Of a stretch of DNA of 64,000 bases, positions 37,650 through 46,340 are shown in pieces; the stretch's first letter is position 1; every line of letters begins with the position of its first letter. Both the position numbers and the translations under genes were made by a program. Source of the stretch: Bacillota bacterium (lineage in GTDB: Bacteria > Bacillota_I > Bacilli_A > Izemoplasmatales > Hujiaoplasmataceae). A model generated the notes under the pieces. It was not told the origin of the DNA and searched no databases. It was given only the letters and a program-made list of their open reading frames with translations. The DNA lies in assembly GCA_018818595.1 (NCBI GenBank), contig JAHIRM010000013.1, positions 186,001 to 250,000 on the forward strand. Reading direction: 5' to 3'.

Positions 37650-37655
37650 TATAAT
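37650..37655 (+). promoter_or_regulatory. -10 of the O-antigen-ligase-like gene
   Basis: TATAAT at 37650-37655; weak -35. Confidence 0.45.
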
Positions 37656-37681
37656 AATAGTGCAAAGCTTTGGAGGATTAA

Positions 37682-39001
37682 ATGAATAAATCTAAATTAC
37701 TCTATGGGATTCCTTATCTTATCTTACTTAGTGTCTTAACACTGTTTTTTTGGACGTTTCAATTAGAGCAAATTGGCTTTTTGATTTTTTTAGCTGCTAT
37801 CTTCCTCATTTTTGTATTGTTTAAAAATGTTATGCCATCCATTCCTATTTTACTTAACTCTTTATTCATGATTAGTCAAACAGAATGGACATTAAATAAC
37901 ATTCCTTTGTATTTATATCTAACACCTATCGTTTTGATTTTGGGTATTGTGATTCACATCATTCGGTTTAAAGTTAACATATTTAAAGGCAAGATGACCT
38001 TAGGAATTGCTTTAATGTTTCTTGCGATGCTTTTATCTTCTATTAATGCCGAATTTATTAATATCAATTATATTTTTTATGGAGTAATTGGACTTGTATA
38101 TGCTTTTATCTATTTCTTTTATGTTAATTCAATCAAAGGAAATCACATAGATTACTTACTTCAAATGATGATGATACTAGGAGTATTGATTTCTTTTGAA
38201 GTATTGATTTATTATATAAGAGTAGAAGATGTTCTGTATGCTTTAGAACACAAAACCATCGATCTTGGTTGGGGGATTTCTAATTTTATTGCGACCTATT
38301 TAATTATGTTTATTCCAACCACTTTTTATTTTGCTAAAACATCAAAAATTAATTTCTTCTGGATTTTCTTAGGAATTTTTGAAATACTCATGCTCTTTTT
38401 CACTCTTTCTAGAGGTGGCATTCTCGCATTCTTGCTTATTTTTATCTTAGTACTCATTTTCTTATTGAAATCGTCGAATTGGAAGTTAACTCTTTTAAAT
38501 TTTGCTTTAACCATTGCGATATTAACGTTGCTATCTATCTATAATTATGATTTGTTTTCCGCAATCTATGATAGATTTATGAATTTATTATTAGATGATT
38601 CTGGAAGAATAGAAATCTATAAAGATGCTATTGCTACTTTTTTAGCACATCCATTATTTGGGGCAGGTATTTTTGCAAGGTTAGACGCTCTTGGAGATTA
38701 TCGAATGTATCATAATACCATTCTACATACTATGGCCACATTTGGAGCGGTTGGATTGATTGGTTTATTGATTCAATTTTATCAAATGTTTCGAGTGTTT
38801 GTCTATCAATTAAAACCTCAAACACTTATTTTAAGTATTTCTGTTTTAGGGGCTATGGCGCATGGAATGATTGACAATGTCTACTTTATGCCACAATTTA
38901 TGATTATGCTTTTTATAATCATTGCGGTCGTTGAAAATAGTAACAAGGCTTATTTAGAAACACATCAAATAGAACGGTTATCTGAAGGAGTTATTGCTTA
39001 A
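37682..39001 (+). CDS. O-antigen ligase/polymerase-like membrane protein
   Basis: A 439-residue protein with ten to twelve membrane helices. The Wzy/WaaL-type marks are FTLSRGGILAFLLIF and the outer loop HPLFGAGIFARLDALGDYRMYHNTILHTMATFGAVGLIGLL, where the histidine and arginine are usual active residues. In known systems such proteins join or polymerise glycans on a lipid carrier. No glycosyltransferase genes are adjacent, so a surface polysaccharide role is inference. Start follows GGAGGA. Confidence 0.82.
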   Translation: MNKSKLLYGIPYLILLSVLTLFFWTFQLEQIGFLIFLAAIFLIFVLFKNVMPSIPILLNSLFMISQTEWTLNNIPLYLYLTPIVLILGIVIHIIRFKVNIFKGKMTLGIALMFLAMLLSSINAEFININYIFYGVIGLVYAFIYFFYVNSIKGNHIDYLLQMMMILGVLISFEVLIYYIRVEDVLYALEHKTIDLGWGISNFIATYLIMFIPTTFYFAKTSKINFFWIFLGIFEILMLFFTLSRGGILAFLLIFILVLIFLLKSSNWKLTLLNFALTIAILTLLSIYNYDLFSAIYDRFMNLLLDDSGRIEIYKDAIATFLAHPLFGAGIFARLDALGDYRMYHNTILHTMATFGAVGLIGLLIQFYQMFRVFVYQLKPQTLILSISVLGAMAHGMIDNVYFMPQFMIMLFIIIAVVENSNKAYLETHQIERLSEGVIA

Positions 39002-39049
39002 CTACTACTTTTTATGATTCATTTTGTTTCAAGAAATGAGGAATTTTTT

Positions 39050-39961
39050 ATGAATGCAAACAAAACAAAAAACAGATTATCGATTGCGTTTATTCTCAAT
39101 TTATTATTTACCGTTTTTGAATTTGTTGGAGGTTTACTTACAAATAGTATCGCTTTATTATCAGATAGTATTCATGATTTAGGTGATTCTTTATCGATTG
39201 GACTATCAATGATTTTAGAATCAAAATCAAAGAAGAAACCAGATAAAATTTATACGTATGGATACAAAAGATATTCTTTACTTGGAGGACTTATCTCATC
39301 AGTTGTTCTGCTGATAGGATCTACCATCATTATCATTAAAGCTATACCTAGACTCATTCATCCGGAAATGATTGACGTAAATACGGTTTTATGGTTTGCG
39401 GTTATTGGTATTGTGGTAAATGGAATTGCGGCTCTTAATGCTTCCAAAGGCAAATCGATAAATGAAAAAGTCATTAGTTTGCATTTGTTTGAAGATGTTT
39501 TGGGATGGGTAGCACTTTTAATCGCAAGTATCATTATGAGCTTTAGTGATTTTTACATTTTAGATGCGATTTTATCGATTGTTTTTACTCTTTATATCTT
39601 GTTTCATGTTTTTAAGAATATGAGGCAAATTGTTTATGTGTTTTTAGAAAAAGCGCCTACAGAACCTTCGATTTCTTCCATTAAAAAAACCTTAATAGAT
39701 GGAAAGATTATTTTAGATATTCATCATATCCATTATTGGAGTTTAGAAGGAGAAATTCCTTTACTGACACTCCACGCTGTAATTAAACAAGATACTTCAA
39801 AAGAAGAACTAATGAAAGCACAAGAGAAAATGCATCAACTACTTGAAGAATTAAAAATCTTGCATGCGACGATTGAAATTGAATTTGAGAATTCCAAATG
39901 TCATGGTAAGGATTGTGAAGATTTAGAAACAGCGCAAAGTTTCAACCATCATCATCACTAA
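39050..39961 (+). CDS. Cation diffusion facilitator (CDF) metal exporter
   Basis: A 303-residue transporter with six membrane helices and a cytoplasmic C-terminal domain (about 205-303). The metal site of helix 2 and the CDF signature appear in SIALLSDSIHDLGDSLSIGLS, and the matching site of helix 5 near LHLFEDVLGW. The C-terminus carries HHIHYWSLEG and ends in FNHHHH, likely for Zn2+ or similar ions. ATG at 39050 follows GAGGA; the frame's first ATG at 39014 has no ribosome site. Confidence 0.9.
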   Translation: MNANKTKNRLSIAFILNLLFTVFEFVGGLLTNSIALLSDSIHDLGDSLSIGLSMILESKSKKKPDKIYTYGYKRYSLLGGLISSVVLLIGSTIIIIKAIPRLIHPEMIDVNTVLWFAVIGIVVNGIAALNASKGKSINEKVISLHLFEDVLGWVALLIASIIMSFSDFYILDAILSIVFTLYILFHVFKNMRQIVYVFLEKAPTEPSISSIKKTLIDGKIILDIHHIHYWSLEGEIPLLTLHAVIKQDTSKEELMKAQEKMHQLLEELKILHATIEIEFENSKCHGKDCEDLETAQSFNHHHH

Positions 39962-40003
39962 AAAAAAGACTCTTCTACATTGAATGTAGAGGAGTCTTTT
40001 CTA
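39962..40003. terminator. Bidirectional terminator, CDF gene / lipoprotein gene
   Basis: GACTCTTCTACAT pairs with ATGTAGAGGAGTC (one T-G pair). T4 follows on the plus strand and a longer T run on the minus strand. Confidence 0.88.
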
Positions 40004-40016
40004 AAAAAGGATAGAT

Positions 40017-41204
40017 TTATAAGTTCGAATTATCTAATGTATCGTCATCTGTATCATCATCATCGTCATCATTGTTAGAGTTTCCATTGTTTTCTCCGTA
40101 ATAATGTCCGTGATGTTGTTGGTACTCATGCATGTATTGATCGCCATCATCTTGAACTTGGTAAGAATAGATTACTTCGCCAGTTACTTCATCAATTGTT
40201 GCGATTAATTTGATTTGGCCAGATTCTTCCGTTCCATCTGCAGTTACTAATTCATAACGAATTTTAATATAAGTAACGCCATCTTCTGTTTCTTCTTTGT
40301 ATTCAAATGAGGCAGAAGCTAAACCTTCAACGATTTCAAGTTTTACTTTTAATTCATTATCTTCGTTTGAAATTTTAACTTTGCTTTCAGAAGTAACAAT
40401 ACCATCTTGAACAACTTCAAAGAAAAATTTGCTTTCTTCGCCATCGTTTTCAGTTTTGTATTCTACTTTAACATAATTATCTTGATCGATATAAGAACGA
40501 AGTCTTAATACTTCTTCATCATCTTCAACGATTTGTTTTCCTTCAACATTGTAAACAAGATCGCCATCTACTAAGATTCCAGTAATAAGATATTTAACTG
40601 AATCATCTTCGTCATCTTCAAAACAGAAATTATGTTCATTGTCTTGATCTTGCATCATGTCTTGATCCATAGAAAGTGGATCGGTAATTGTAGTCTCTGT
40701 GTCTGTAGTTGTTACTTCAGGTTCTTCCGTTGTAACAGTAGTAGTTGTAGTATCGTCTATGACAACATCGGTTGCATAACTTTCTTCATTGTAGTAAAGA
40801 ATATAAGTATGAGGATTTCCAAGTAAATCAACAGAAGTATAAGTCATCATATATTCCCATTCTGGTAAATCCGAGACAGCTTGAGTAACGGTTAACCCGT
40901 TGTCGCTTCCTAAGAATTGTTCCACCATTGCTAAGTAACGATTGATTTCATCGATTTCAGTACTTACAATTGGTTCCTCCACGATTGGAGTTTCAGTTGT
41001 GTCTTCAAGTACAACAAGGCCTACTGGTAAAGCTGTAGCTTGAACAGTACTTAATTCAATAAGGCTAGATGCGGAAACAGCTTGTAATGCAAATACTTGA
41101 TTATCTGTTTCTAAAACTACTTCTTCAATAATTGGAGCACTTGTACAAGCAAATACACCAAGTCCCATCGCAAATACGAAAAGGGTTGCTAATAATTTTT
41201 TCAT
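40017..41204 (-). CDS. Lipoprotein paralogous to the anti-sigma outer domain
   Basis: A 395-residue secreted protein. Signal peptide with lipobox VFAC gives a lipid-anchored Cys20. The mature part aligns with the outer domain of the neighbouring anti-sigma-like protein: QAVSASSLIE / QAVSATSLLS, EIDEINRYLAMVE / EIDIINKYLNMME, SVDLLGNPHTYILYYN / SMDLLGNLVQFQLYYN, and YIDQDNYVKV / SIDENNYVIV. An acidic insertion (about 135-200) and a tail with a run of Asp (NNDDDDDDTDDD) are added, plus a His-rich patch (YQQHHGHYYG). No known family recognised. It has its own transcript: a terminator and a predicted ECF promoter lie upstream. Ribosome site AGGAGG at 41217-41212. Confidence 0.85.
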   Translation of the reverse strand: MKKLLATLFVFAMGLGVFACTSAPIIEEVVLETDNQVFALQAVSASSLIELSTVQATALPVGLVVLEDTTETPIVEEPIVSTEIDEINRYLAMVEQFLGSDNGLTVTQAVSDLPEWEYMMTYTSVDLLGNPHTYILYYNEESYATDVVIDDTTTTTVTTEEPEVTTTDTETTITDPLSMDQDMMQDQDNEHNFCFEDDEDDSVKYLITGILVDGDLVYNVEGKQIVEDDEEVLRLRSYIDQDNYVKVEYKTENDGEESKFFFEVVQDGIVTSESKVKISNEDNELKVKLEIVEGLASASFEYKEETEDGVTYIKIRYELVTADGTEESGQIKLIATIDEVTGEVIYSYQVQDDGDQYMHEYQQHHGHYYGENNGNSNNDDDDDDTDDDTLDNSNL

Positions 41205-41236
41205 AAAATTTCCTCCTAAATATATTTATCTATTTC

Positions 41237-41265
41237 ATATACGTAAAAATATGCTTTTTTATTGG
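41237..41265 (-). promoter_or_regulatory. Predicted ECF-sigma promoter of the lipoprotein gene
   Basis: On the minus strand CCAAT (41265-41261), 17 bases, CGTATAT (41243-41237). The same blocks with the same spacing lie before the sigma gene; the shared sequence extends to CCAATAAAAA and ACGTATAT. The start codon is about 33 bases downstream. No sigma-A -10 (TATAAT) is seen in between. Confidence 0.6.
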
Positions 41266-41301
41266 AAAAAAAAGTTAATACTTTAAAAAGTATAACTTTT
41301 T
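41266..41301 (-). terminator. Terminator after the anti-sigma gene
   Basis: On the minus strand AAAAAGTTATACTTT pairs with AAAGTATTAACTTTTT (one bulge), ending in T8. It separates the sigma/anti-sigma transcript from the lipoprotein gene. Confidence 0.75.
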
Positions 41302-41303
41302 CT

Positions 41304-42542
41304 TTAAATAACATTCAAATTTTTGATCGAAGTTATTAAATAATCTTCGTTGTAACAATTTTTACCACAATTATCACTTCGTCCTGGACATTGTGATGTA
41401 GTAGTATTTGTATCGTTTGAATCATCAGAATCATCATCGGTAGTAAAATCATCATCATTTGCTTGAGTATTTCCTTTGTCTTGTCGATTACAAATAATTT
41501 CATCGGTATCTTCATTTTCGGTAATCGTATAGCGATATTGATACATTCCAGAGACTTGATTCATTTCAACAGATACATCGATTTGACCAACTAATGAGGT
41601 TTCGTTGTTTAAGATATAATTTACACTGAATCCAGAATTTGCTGCTCCATTGTCAGCTTTTTCAATATTCATTTGGCAGTTTTCGTTTTGAAAACGAGTA
41701 TTAATTTTTGCTTTAATGGAAGTATTTGTTAAGTCTAAAGAAATTTCGCTTTCGTTAATTAAACTTGCATTCTCATATATTTTATATAAAAACTTTTGTC
41801 CGGTAGTGTCGGTAATGTCTTGTACGATAACATAATTGTTTTCATCGATTGAAGCTTGGAATTGTGATTGAATTACTTCACCTGAGTTACTTAATTCGCC
41901 ATGAATGGTATAGGTTATTTCGTTATGAATCATAATTCCGTCTATTAGTTCTAAATCTCCGTCTTGAGTGGTGTTATAGTATAGTTGAAATTGAACTAAA
42001 TTTCCGAGTAAATCCATACTTTTAAATGAAATTTGAGTTTGATAAGCATCATCTTCAGACAGTTTGCTTTGATAAAGAAGAGTTTCTTTGTTACCAATCA
42101 CAACTTCCATCATGTTTAAGTACTTATTAATGATATCAATTTCTGACTCAATGACAGATGTCGTCTCAATTCCTCCAAGAAGTAAAATAGAAGGAGTATC
42201 ACTGGTCATAGATAAACTAAGTGGTGTTGTAAAAGATTCAGAAAGTAAGGAGGTAGCTGATACTGCTTGAAATCCAATTATTTCCGTTTCATTTTCAAGC
42301 GCTGCCTCATAAGGAGATACTGGATTCGATAATGAATTAAAAATAAGGACAGAAGAAACTAGTATAAATAAGAAAGAAAAAGAATAAGTTAAGACTCTTC
42401 GAAGAGAGGTGAAAGGTTTAGCGTTTTCTTCTTGAAAAGCTGGAATAATCTCAATCGAAGATAAATCAATCTTGTTTAAAATTTCTGGCATTTCTTTTAA
42501 TGCTGTTTCTCGAATCAACATTTTTATTTGTCTTGTTTTCAT
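41304..42542 (-). CDS. Membrane-anchored anti-sigma factor-like protein
   Basis: A 412-residue protein with an N-terminal cytoplasmic part of about 48 residues, one membrane helix (about 50-70, YSFSFLFILVSSVLIF) and a large outer domain. The layout and its place 2 bases after an ECF sigma gene indicate an anti-sigma factor. The cytoplasmic part lacks the HxxxCxxC zinc motif of common anti-sigma domains. The outer domain is paralogous to the lipoprotein at 40017-41204. It ends in an Asp/Ser/Thr-rich tail (NDDDFTTDDDSDDSNDTN) followed by a cysteine cluster (CPGRSDNCGKNC), which could bind metal or form disulfides. No known family recognised for the outer domain. Confidence 0.75.
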   Translation of the reverse strand: MKTRQIKMLIRETALKEMPEILNKIDLSSIEIIPAFQEENAKPFTSLRRVLTYSFSFLFILVSSVLIFNSLSNPVSPYEAALENETEIIGFQAVSATSLLSESFTTPLSLSMTSDTPSILLLGGIETTSVIESEIDIINKYLNMMEVVIGNKETLLYQSKLSEDDAYQTQISFKSMDLLGNLVQFQLYYNTTQDGDLELIDGIMIHNEITYTIHGELSNSGEVIQSQFQASIDENNYVIVQDITDTTGQKFLYKIYENASLINESEISLDLTNTSIKAKINTRFQNENCQMNIEKADNGAANSGFSVNYILNNETSLVGQIDVSVEMNQVSGMYQYRYTITENEDTDEIICNRQDKGNTQANDDDFTTDDDSDDSNDTNTTTSQCPGRSDNCGKNCYNEDYLITSIKNLNVI

Positions 42543-42544
42543 GA

Positions 42545-43072
42545 TTACTCCTTTCTAACGGTGTCTTTTAGTTTTTTTATACCTTTATTATAGATCCATA
42601 AGACAGTGCCTAATGGTTTGTCTAGTGTCTTTGCAATATCTTTAAACTTAGTATTTGAAACGATTCTTAATAAAACAACTTGTCTTTCTTCATCATCAAG
42701 AGGTTTCAGTAATTCATTTACTTCATGAGGAGATGAATCATTTTCTAAAGAAGCCGCTTTGTCAAAAATATAAGATTGTTCTTGCGGATCATAGGCAGTT
42801 ACATTATGATTTTTGCGATAAAAATCAATTGCTATGTTTTTTGCGATTTGCAAAAGCCAAGCGTTAAAATTACGACCTATTTGGTAAGAATTAATATTTT
42901 TAAGCATTTTGATATATGTTTCTTGCATCAAATCTTCGGTTTCGCTTTTATCTTTTACAATCGAGATAATTATCGAGAACACGCCTCTTTTTGTATGCTC
43001 ATAAACAAGCTCAAATGCCTTATCGTCCTTTAGTTTTAGTAATTCGATATAGTCATCGAAGTTTATATACAT
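42545..43072 (-). CDS. ECF-type RNA polymerase sigma factor
   Basis: A 175-residue sigma-70-family factor with only regions 2 and 4. Region 2: AFELVYEHTKRGVFSIIISIVKDKSETEDLMQETYIKMLKNI with NFNAWLLQIAKNIAIDFYRK. Region 4: LDDEERQVVLLRIVSNTKFKDIAKTLDKPLGTVLWIYNKGIKKLK, a helix-turn-helix for -35 recognition. Such factors are held inactive by the membrane protein encoded next and released on an envelope signal. Ribosome site AAGGTGGTGA lies before the ATG. Two promoters precede it, one sigma-A-like and one of the predicted ECF type, suggesting autoregulation. Confidence 0.93.
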   Translation of the reverse strand: MYINFDDYIELLKLKDDKAFELVYEHTKRGVFSIIISIVKDKSETEDLMQETYIKMLKNINSYQIGRNFNAWLLQIAKNIAIDFYRKNHNVTAYDPQEQSYIFDKAASLENDSSPHEVNELLKPLDDEERQVVLLRIVSNTKFKDIAKTLDKPLGTVLWIYNKGIKKLKDTVRKE

Positions 43073-43095
43073 TCCCGTTCACCACCTTGATGATA

Positions 43096-43123
43096 ATTAT
43101 ACCATATCAAGTTATATTGTGAA
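43096..43123 (-). promoter_or_regulatory. Sigma-A-like proximal promoter of the ECF sigma gene
   Basis: On the minus strand TTCACA (43123-43118), 16 bases, TATAAT (43101-43096) with an extended TGG. Confidence 0.6.
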
Positions 43124-43153
43124 CTCAATTCACTAAAAGAATTTTCTTACCTA

Positions 43154-43182
43154 ATATACGTTATTGTGTACGTTTTTATTGG
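43154..43182 (-). promoter_or_regulatory. Predicted ECF promoter of the sigma gene (autoregulation)
   Basis: On the minus strand CCAAT (43182-43178), 17 bases, CGTATAT (43160-43154), matching the element before the lipoprotein gene in both blocks and in spacing. Confidence 0.6.
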
Positions 43183-43210
43183 TATGTTTTAATTTTATTG
43201 TTTGATTGCG

Positions 43211-43239
43211 TTTACAAAGAGGAGAATTTATAATATAAT
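43211..43239 (+). promoter_or_regulatory. Promoter of the DUF1624 / ligase operon
   Basis: TTTACA (43211-43216), 17 bases, TATAAT (43234-43239). Confidence 0.75.
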
Positions 43240-43267
43240 CTTGACATAATGAATATGGGTGAAATTG

Positions 43268-44068
43268 ATGGAAAAAGTAAAAAAATACCGAATTTGGGAA
43301 TTAGATTTTTTAAGAGGGTTAGCCATTTTATTAATGGTGTTTGATCATTTAATGTTCGATTTAAAAAGTTTACCAAATTGGTTTAGTAATTTTTACTCCG
43401 TTGGAAGTCCTTTTATGGAATGGTTATATGATTTTGCCTCTTTGTATTGGGAATCTGCTCTTAGGGCATATGGGCATATTGTGTTCGTAGCGATTTTTTT
43501 ACTGGTCTCAGGTATCAGTTTTAATTTCAGCCGTTCCAATTTAAAACGAGGATTAAAATTTTTAGCTGTAGCCATTATAATATCTGTTATTACTATGACA
43601 ACCGAAGTCGTTTCAGGATTGCAAATAGGTATTCTATTTGGAATCATTCACTTATTTGCGGTTGGAACACTTCTTACTTATTTGTTTCGTAAAATTTGGA
43701 ATAATGATGTATTTATCTTAGCCCTTGGTCTCATTATTATTGGAATTGGATTTTATATTGAGTGGTGGAAAGTTTCTTATTATGAAACCATTACTTTTTC
43801 CAGATTTTTTGAAATTATCATAGGTTTAAAAGGATACGGTGCAGACTATTTTGGAATCATCCCTTACACTGGCGTAATAATGGTTGGTACCGTACTTGGA
43901 AATTTATTCTATTCGAAAAGAGTCTCGCTACTTCCAGGTCTTGATAAAAAATGGAACCGTCCTTTTGTCTTTGCTGGACAAAAATCTTTAATTATATTTG
44001 TAACACATCAACTTGTTATTTTAACTTTAGTATATCTTTTGGGGTATCTTTTAGGTTATAGACTATAA
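43268..44068 (+). CDS. DUF1624 (heparan-alpha-glucosaminide acetyltransferase-like) membrane protein
   Basis: A 266-residue protein with about seven membrane helices. The start WELDFLRGLAILLMVFDHLMFDL holds the conserved arginine and the membrane histidine of the acyltransferase clan to which DUF1624 belongs. The family is related to enzymes that carry acyl groups across the membrane to sugars. The next gene, 18 bases downstream, is an AMP-forming acyl ligase, so the pair may activate an acyl group and use it in the envelope (inference). ATG at 43268 follows GGGTGA. Confidence 0.82.
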   Translation: MEKVKKYRIWELDFLRGLAILLMVFDHLMFDLKSLPNWFSNFYSVGSPFMEWLYDFASLYWESALRAYGHIVFVAIFLLVSGISFNFSRSNLKRGLKFLAVAIIISVITMTTEVVSGLQIGILFGIIHLFAVGTLLTYLFRKIWNNDVFILALGLIIIGIGFYIEWWKVSYYETITFSRFFEIIIGLKGYGADYFGIIPYTGVIMVGTVLGNLFYSKRVSLLPGLDKKWNRPFVFAGQKSLIIFVTHQLVILTLVYLLGYLLGYRL

Positions 44069-44086
44069 ATTAGGAGGAATGATTTA

Positions 44087-45706
44087 ATGAATACAAATTT
44101 ATCATTATACGATGCAATCAAAGACACCAACGCAAGAATTCCACAAAATAATGCATTATTATTTATGGACAAATTCATTACGTACGAAGCATTAATTAAG
44201 CGAATTAATCAAGTAAGTGAATCTCTATTAAAGCTTAAGATTACTTCAAAAGATGTCGTAACAATGGCAATGCCTAATATATTTGAGGCTATTTATGCAT
44301 TCTATGCAGTAAACAAAATAGGAGCAATTTGCCATATGGTCCATCCATTTACGCCTCCCAACCAAATGAGAAGGTTTATGGAAAAAACAGGAAGTAAGAC
44401 GCTTATTGTTGTGGATACATTTTACGATCATTATAAAGAGTTGTTAGCTGATTCATCCATCACAATGATTCTTGCAAATCCTACATCAGAATTTGGAATG
44501 ATTAAAAAAATTGGATACAAATTAATTAACGCAAAAAAATTAAAAGGAATCGTATACTCAGATAAAGTTCTTTCTTTTAATGCATTGTTAAAGGAATCTT
44601 CCATTACAAGAAATGATGAAATTGACCCAAAAAGAACCGCTGTATATCTACACAGTGGTGGAACATTAGGTGAACCAAAAACAATTGAATTGTCAAGTTT
44701 TGCCATTAATAGTTTAGCAGCTAAAACTTCATTTATTTTAGGTGAAAGTCAGTTTTCAAATAAATACATGCTTGCAGTTTTACCGATGTTTCATGGGTTT
44801 GGATTATGTATGGGCGTTCATGCAATGCTTTGTAATGGCGGAATTAACACATTAATGCCAAAATTTGATGCGCTTCAAGCAATTAAATTGCTTAAGAAAA
44901 ATCAAATTAATTATGTTATTGGAGTTCCTTCTTTATTTGAAAACTTATTAAGCAAACCTGAAATCAGAGGGACACATCTACAAAATCTTCACCAAGCATT
45001 TGTGGGGGGAGATTATGTTGCTTTGGATTTAAAAAACAGATTTGATCGTTTGATGAAAGAATTTGGATCAAAAGCAAGATTGTTAGAAGGATATGGGTTA
45101 ACAGAAGTTGTTACTGTTTGTTCGGTTAACACGTTAAAAGAACATGTACAAACAAGTGTTGGAAAACCTCTTCCAGGAATTGATATGAAAATTGTCGATG
45201 TAGAGACAAGAGCAATACTTGAAACCAATGTGCCAGGAGAAATTATTGTAGCTGGTGATACGATGATGAATGGATATTTAGAAGATGATGAAACGAACGC
45301 TTCAACCTTCTTAATAGATGATAAATCCAAAAAATGGATTCTAACAGGAGATTTTGGTTTTTTAGATTCAGAAGGCTATGTTCATTTTAAACAAAGATTA
45401 AAACGAATAATTAAAGTTTCTGGAATCCCAGTTTTACCTGCAGAAATCGAAAATTTATTGATGAATTTTAAAGAAATTAAAGAAGTTGCCGCAGTAGGCG
45501 TTCCTGATATCGAAAAAGGATTTATGATTAAATTATTTGTCGTTACAGATAATTCCGTTTCAACTGCTATTTTAAATGAAAAAATACATAAAGCAATCAA
45601 ATCAGAATTATCGATGTATGCTATTCCCAAAGAAATCGTGTATTTAGATTCTTTGCCCAAAACAATTATTGGAAAGATTGATACGAGAAAATTAGAAACG
45701 ATGTAA
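44087..45706 (+). CDS. AMP-forming acyl-CoA synthetase/ligase
   Basis: A 539-residue enzyme of the adenylate-forming class. The phosphate-binding loop is LHSGGTLGEPKTIELSS, a variant of TSGTTGxPK; the adenylate motifs LEGYGLTEV and LTGDFGFLD are intact, as is the C-terminal swinging lysine region (LPKTIIGKIDTRKLE). It likely activates a carboxylic or fatty acid as acyl-AMP and then the thioester; the acid is unknown. Start follows AGGAGGAATG. In an operon with the DUF1624 membrane protein. Confidence 0.88.
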   Translation: MNTNLSLYDAIKDTNARIPQNNALLFMDKFITYEALIKRINQVSESLLKLKITSKDVVTMAMPNIFEAIYAFYAVNKIGAICHMVHPFTPPNQMRRFMEKTGSKTLIVVDTFYDHYKELLADSSITMILANPTSEFGMIKKIGYKLINAKKLKGIVYSDKVLSFNALLKESSITRNDEIDPKRTAVYLHSGGTLGEPKTIELSSFAINSLAAKTSFILGESQFSNKYMLAVLPMFHGFGLCMGVHAMLCNGGINTLMPKFDALQAIKLLKKNQINYVIGVPSLFENLLSKPEIRGTHLQNLHQAFVGGDYVALDLKNRFDRLMKEFGSKARLLEGYGLTEVVTVCSVNTLKEHVQTSVGKPLPGIDMKIVDVETRAILETNVPGEIIVAGDTMMNGYLEDDETNASTFLIDDKSKKWILTGDFGFLDSEGYVHFKQRLKRIIKVSGIPVLPAEIENLLMNFKEIKEVAAVGVPDIEKGFMIKLFVVTDNSVSTAILNEKIHKAIKSELSMYAIPKEIVYLDSLPKTIIGKIDTRKLETM

Positions 45707-45737
45707 AAAAAACGACCATAAATGGTCGTTTTTATTT
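45707..45737. terminator. Bidirectional terminator, ligase / TetR gene
   Basis: AAAAACGACCAT and ATGGTCGTTTTT with a small loop; T or A runs on both sides. Confidence 0.88.
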
Positions 45738-45753
45738 CATGCAGTATTTTTGT

Positions 45754-46326
45754 TTAGAATAAACGGTTGTTTACATCGCGGAAGTAGAAGACGATTAATT
45801 GTACAATGATTTCTTGAATTTTCTTAGCATCATTTACATTGTCTCTAAATACGACAAACAGCGCTTGAATAAAGCTTGAAGCTACTACTTTTAAGAAATA
45901 ATCATTAAACTTACCTGGGTAGTATTCTTTGATTTTGTTGATGACCAAAGATTCTAATTGATTTTTTACTTGATGGTAATGAGTTCCACTTGAGTTAAAA
46001 ATCATGATGAAAATTTCTTTTGTGTAAGGGCGAAGCACATTCATGACGTATGTCACGATTTGATTGGCTTCTTTTGGTGTTTCAATGTGTGTAATGTGTA
46101 ACTTTTGGTCAAATGATTCGAGATCGTCAATTGCTTGTTGCGCAGGTAAAAGGATTGCATTAAATAGTGCTTCCTTATTCTCAAAATAACGGTAAATATT
46201 TCCTACAGTAATATTCGCGCTATCTGCAATTCTACGCATATTGGCACTTTGAAAACCGCGTTCAAAGAATTCCGCAATTGCGCCTTCGACGATCGCATTC
46301 TTGACTGATTCTTTTAGAACTTGCAT
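45754..46326 (-). CDS. TetR/AcrR family transcriptional regulator
   Basis: A 190-residue regulator. The N-terminal helix-turn-helix reads AIAEFFERGFQSANMRRIADSANITVGNIYRYFENKEALFNAIL, which is clear TetR type. The C-terminal ligand domain is unremarkable (about 60-185). ATG at 46326 follows GGGAGG (46338-46333); the longer frame to 46413 would start at or before the predicted transcription start. A perfect palindrome lies just upstream. Possible targets are itself and the divergent membrane protein gene. Confidence 0.9.
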   Translation of the reverse strand: MQVLKESVKNAIVEGAIAEFFERGFQSANMRRIADSANITVGNIYRYFENKEALFNAILLPAQQAIDDLESFDQKLHITHIETPKEANQIVTYVMNVLRPYTKEIFIMIFNSSGTHYHQVKNQLESLVINKIKEYYPGKFNDYFLKVVASSFIQALFVVFRDNVNDAKKIQEIIVQLIVFYFRDVNNRLF

Positions 46327-46340
46327 AATATTCCTCCCTT

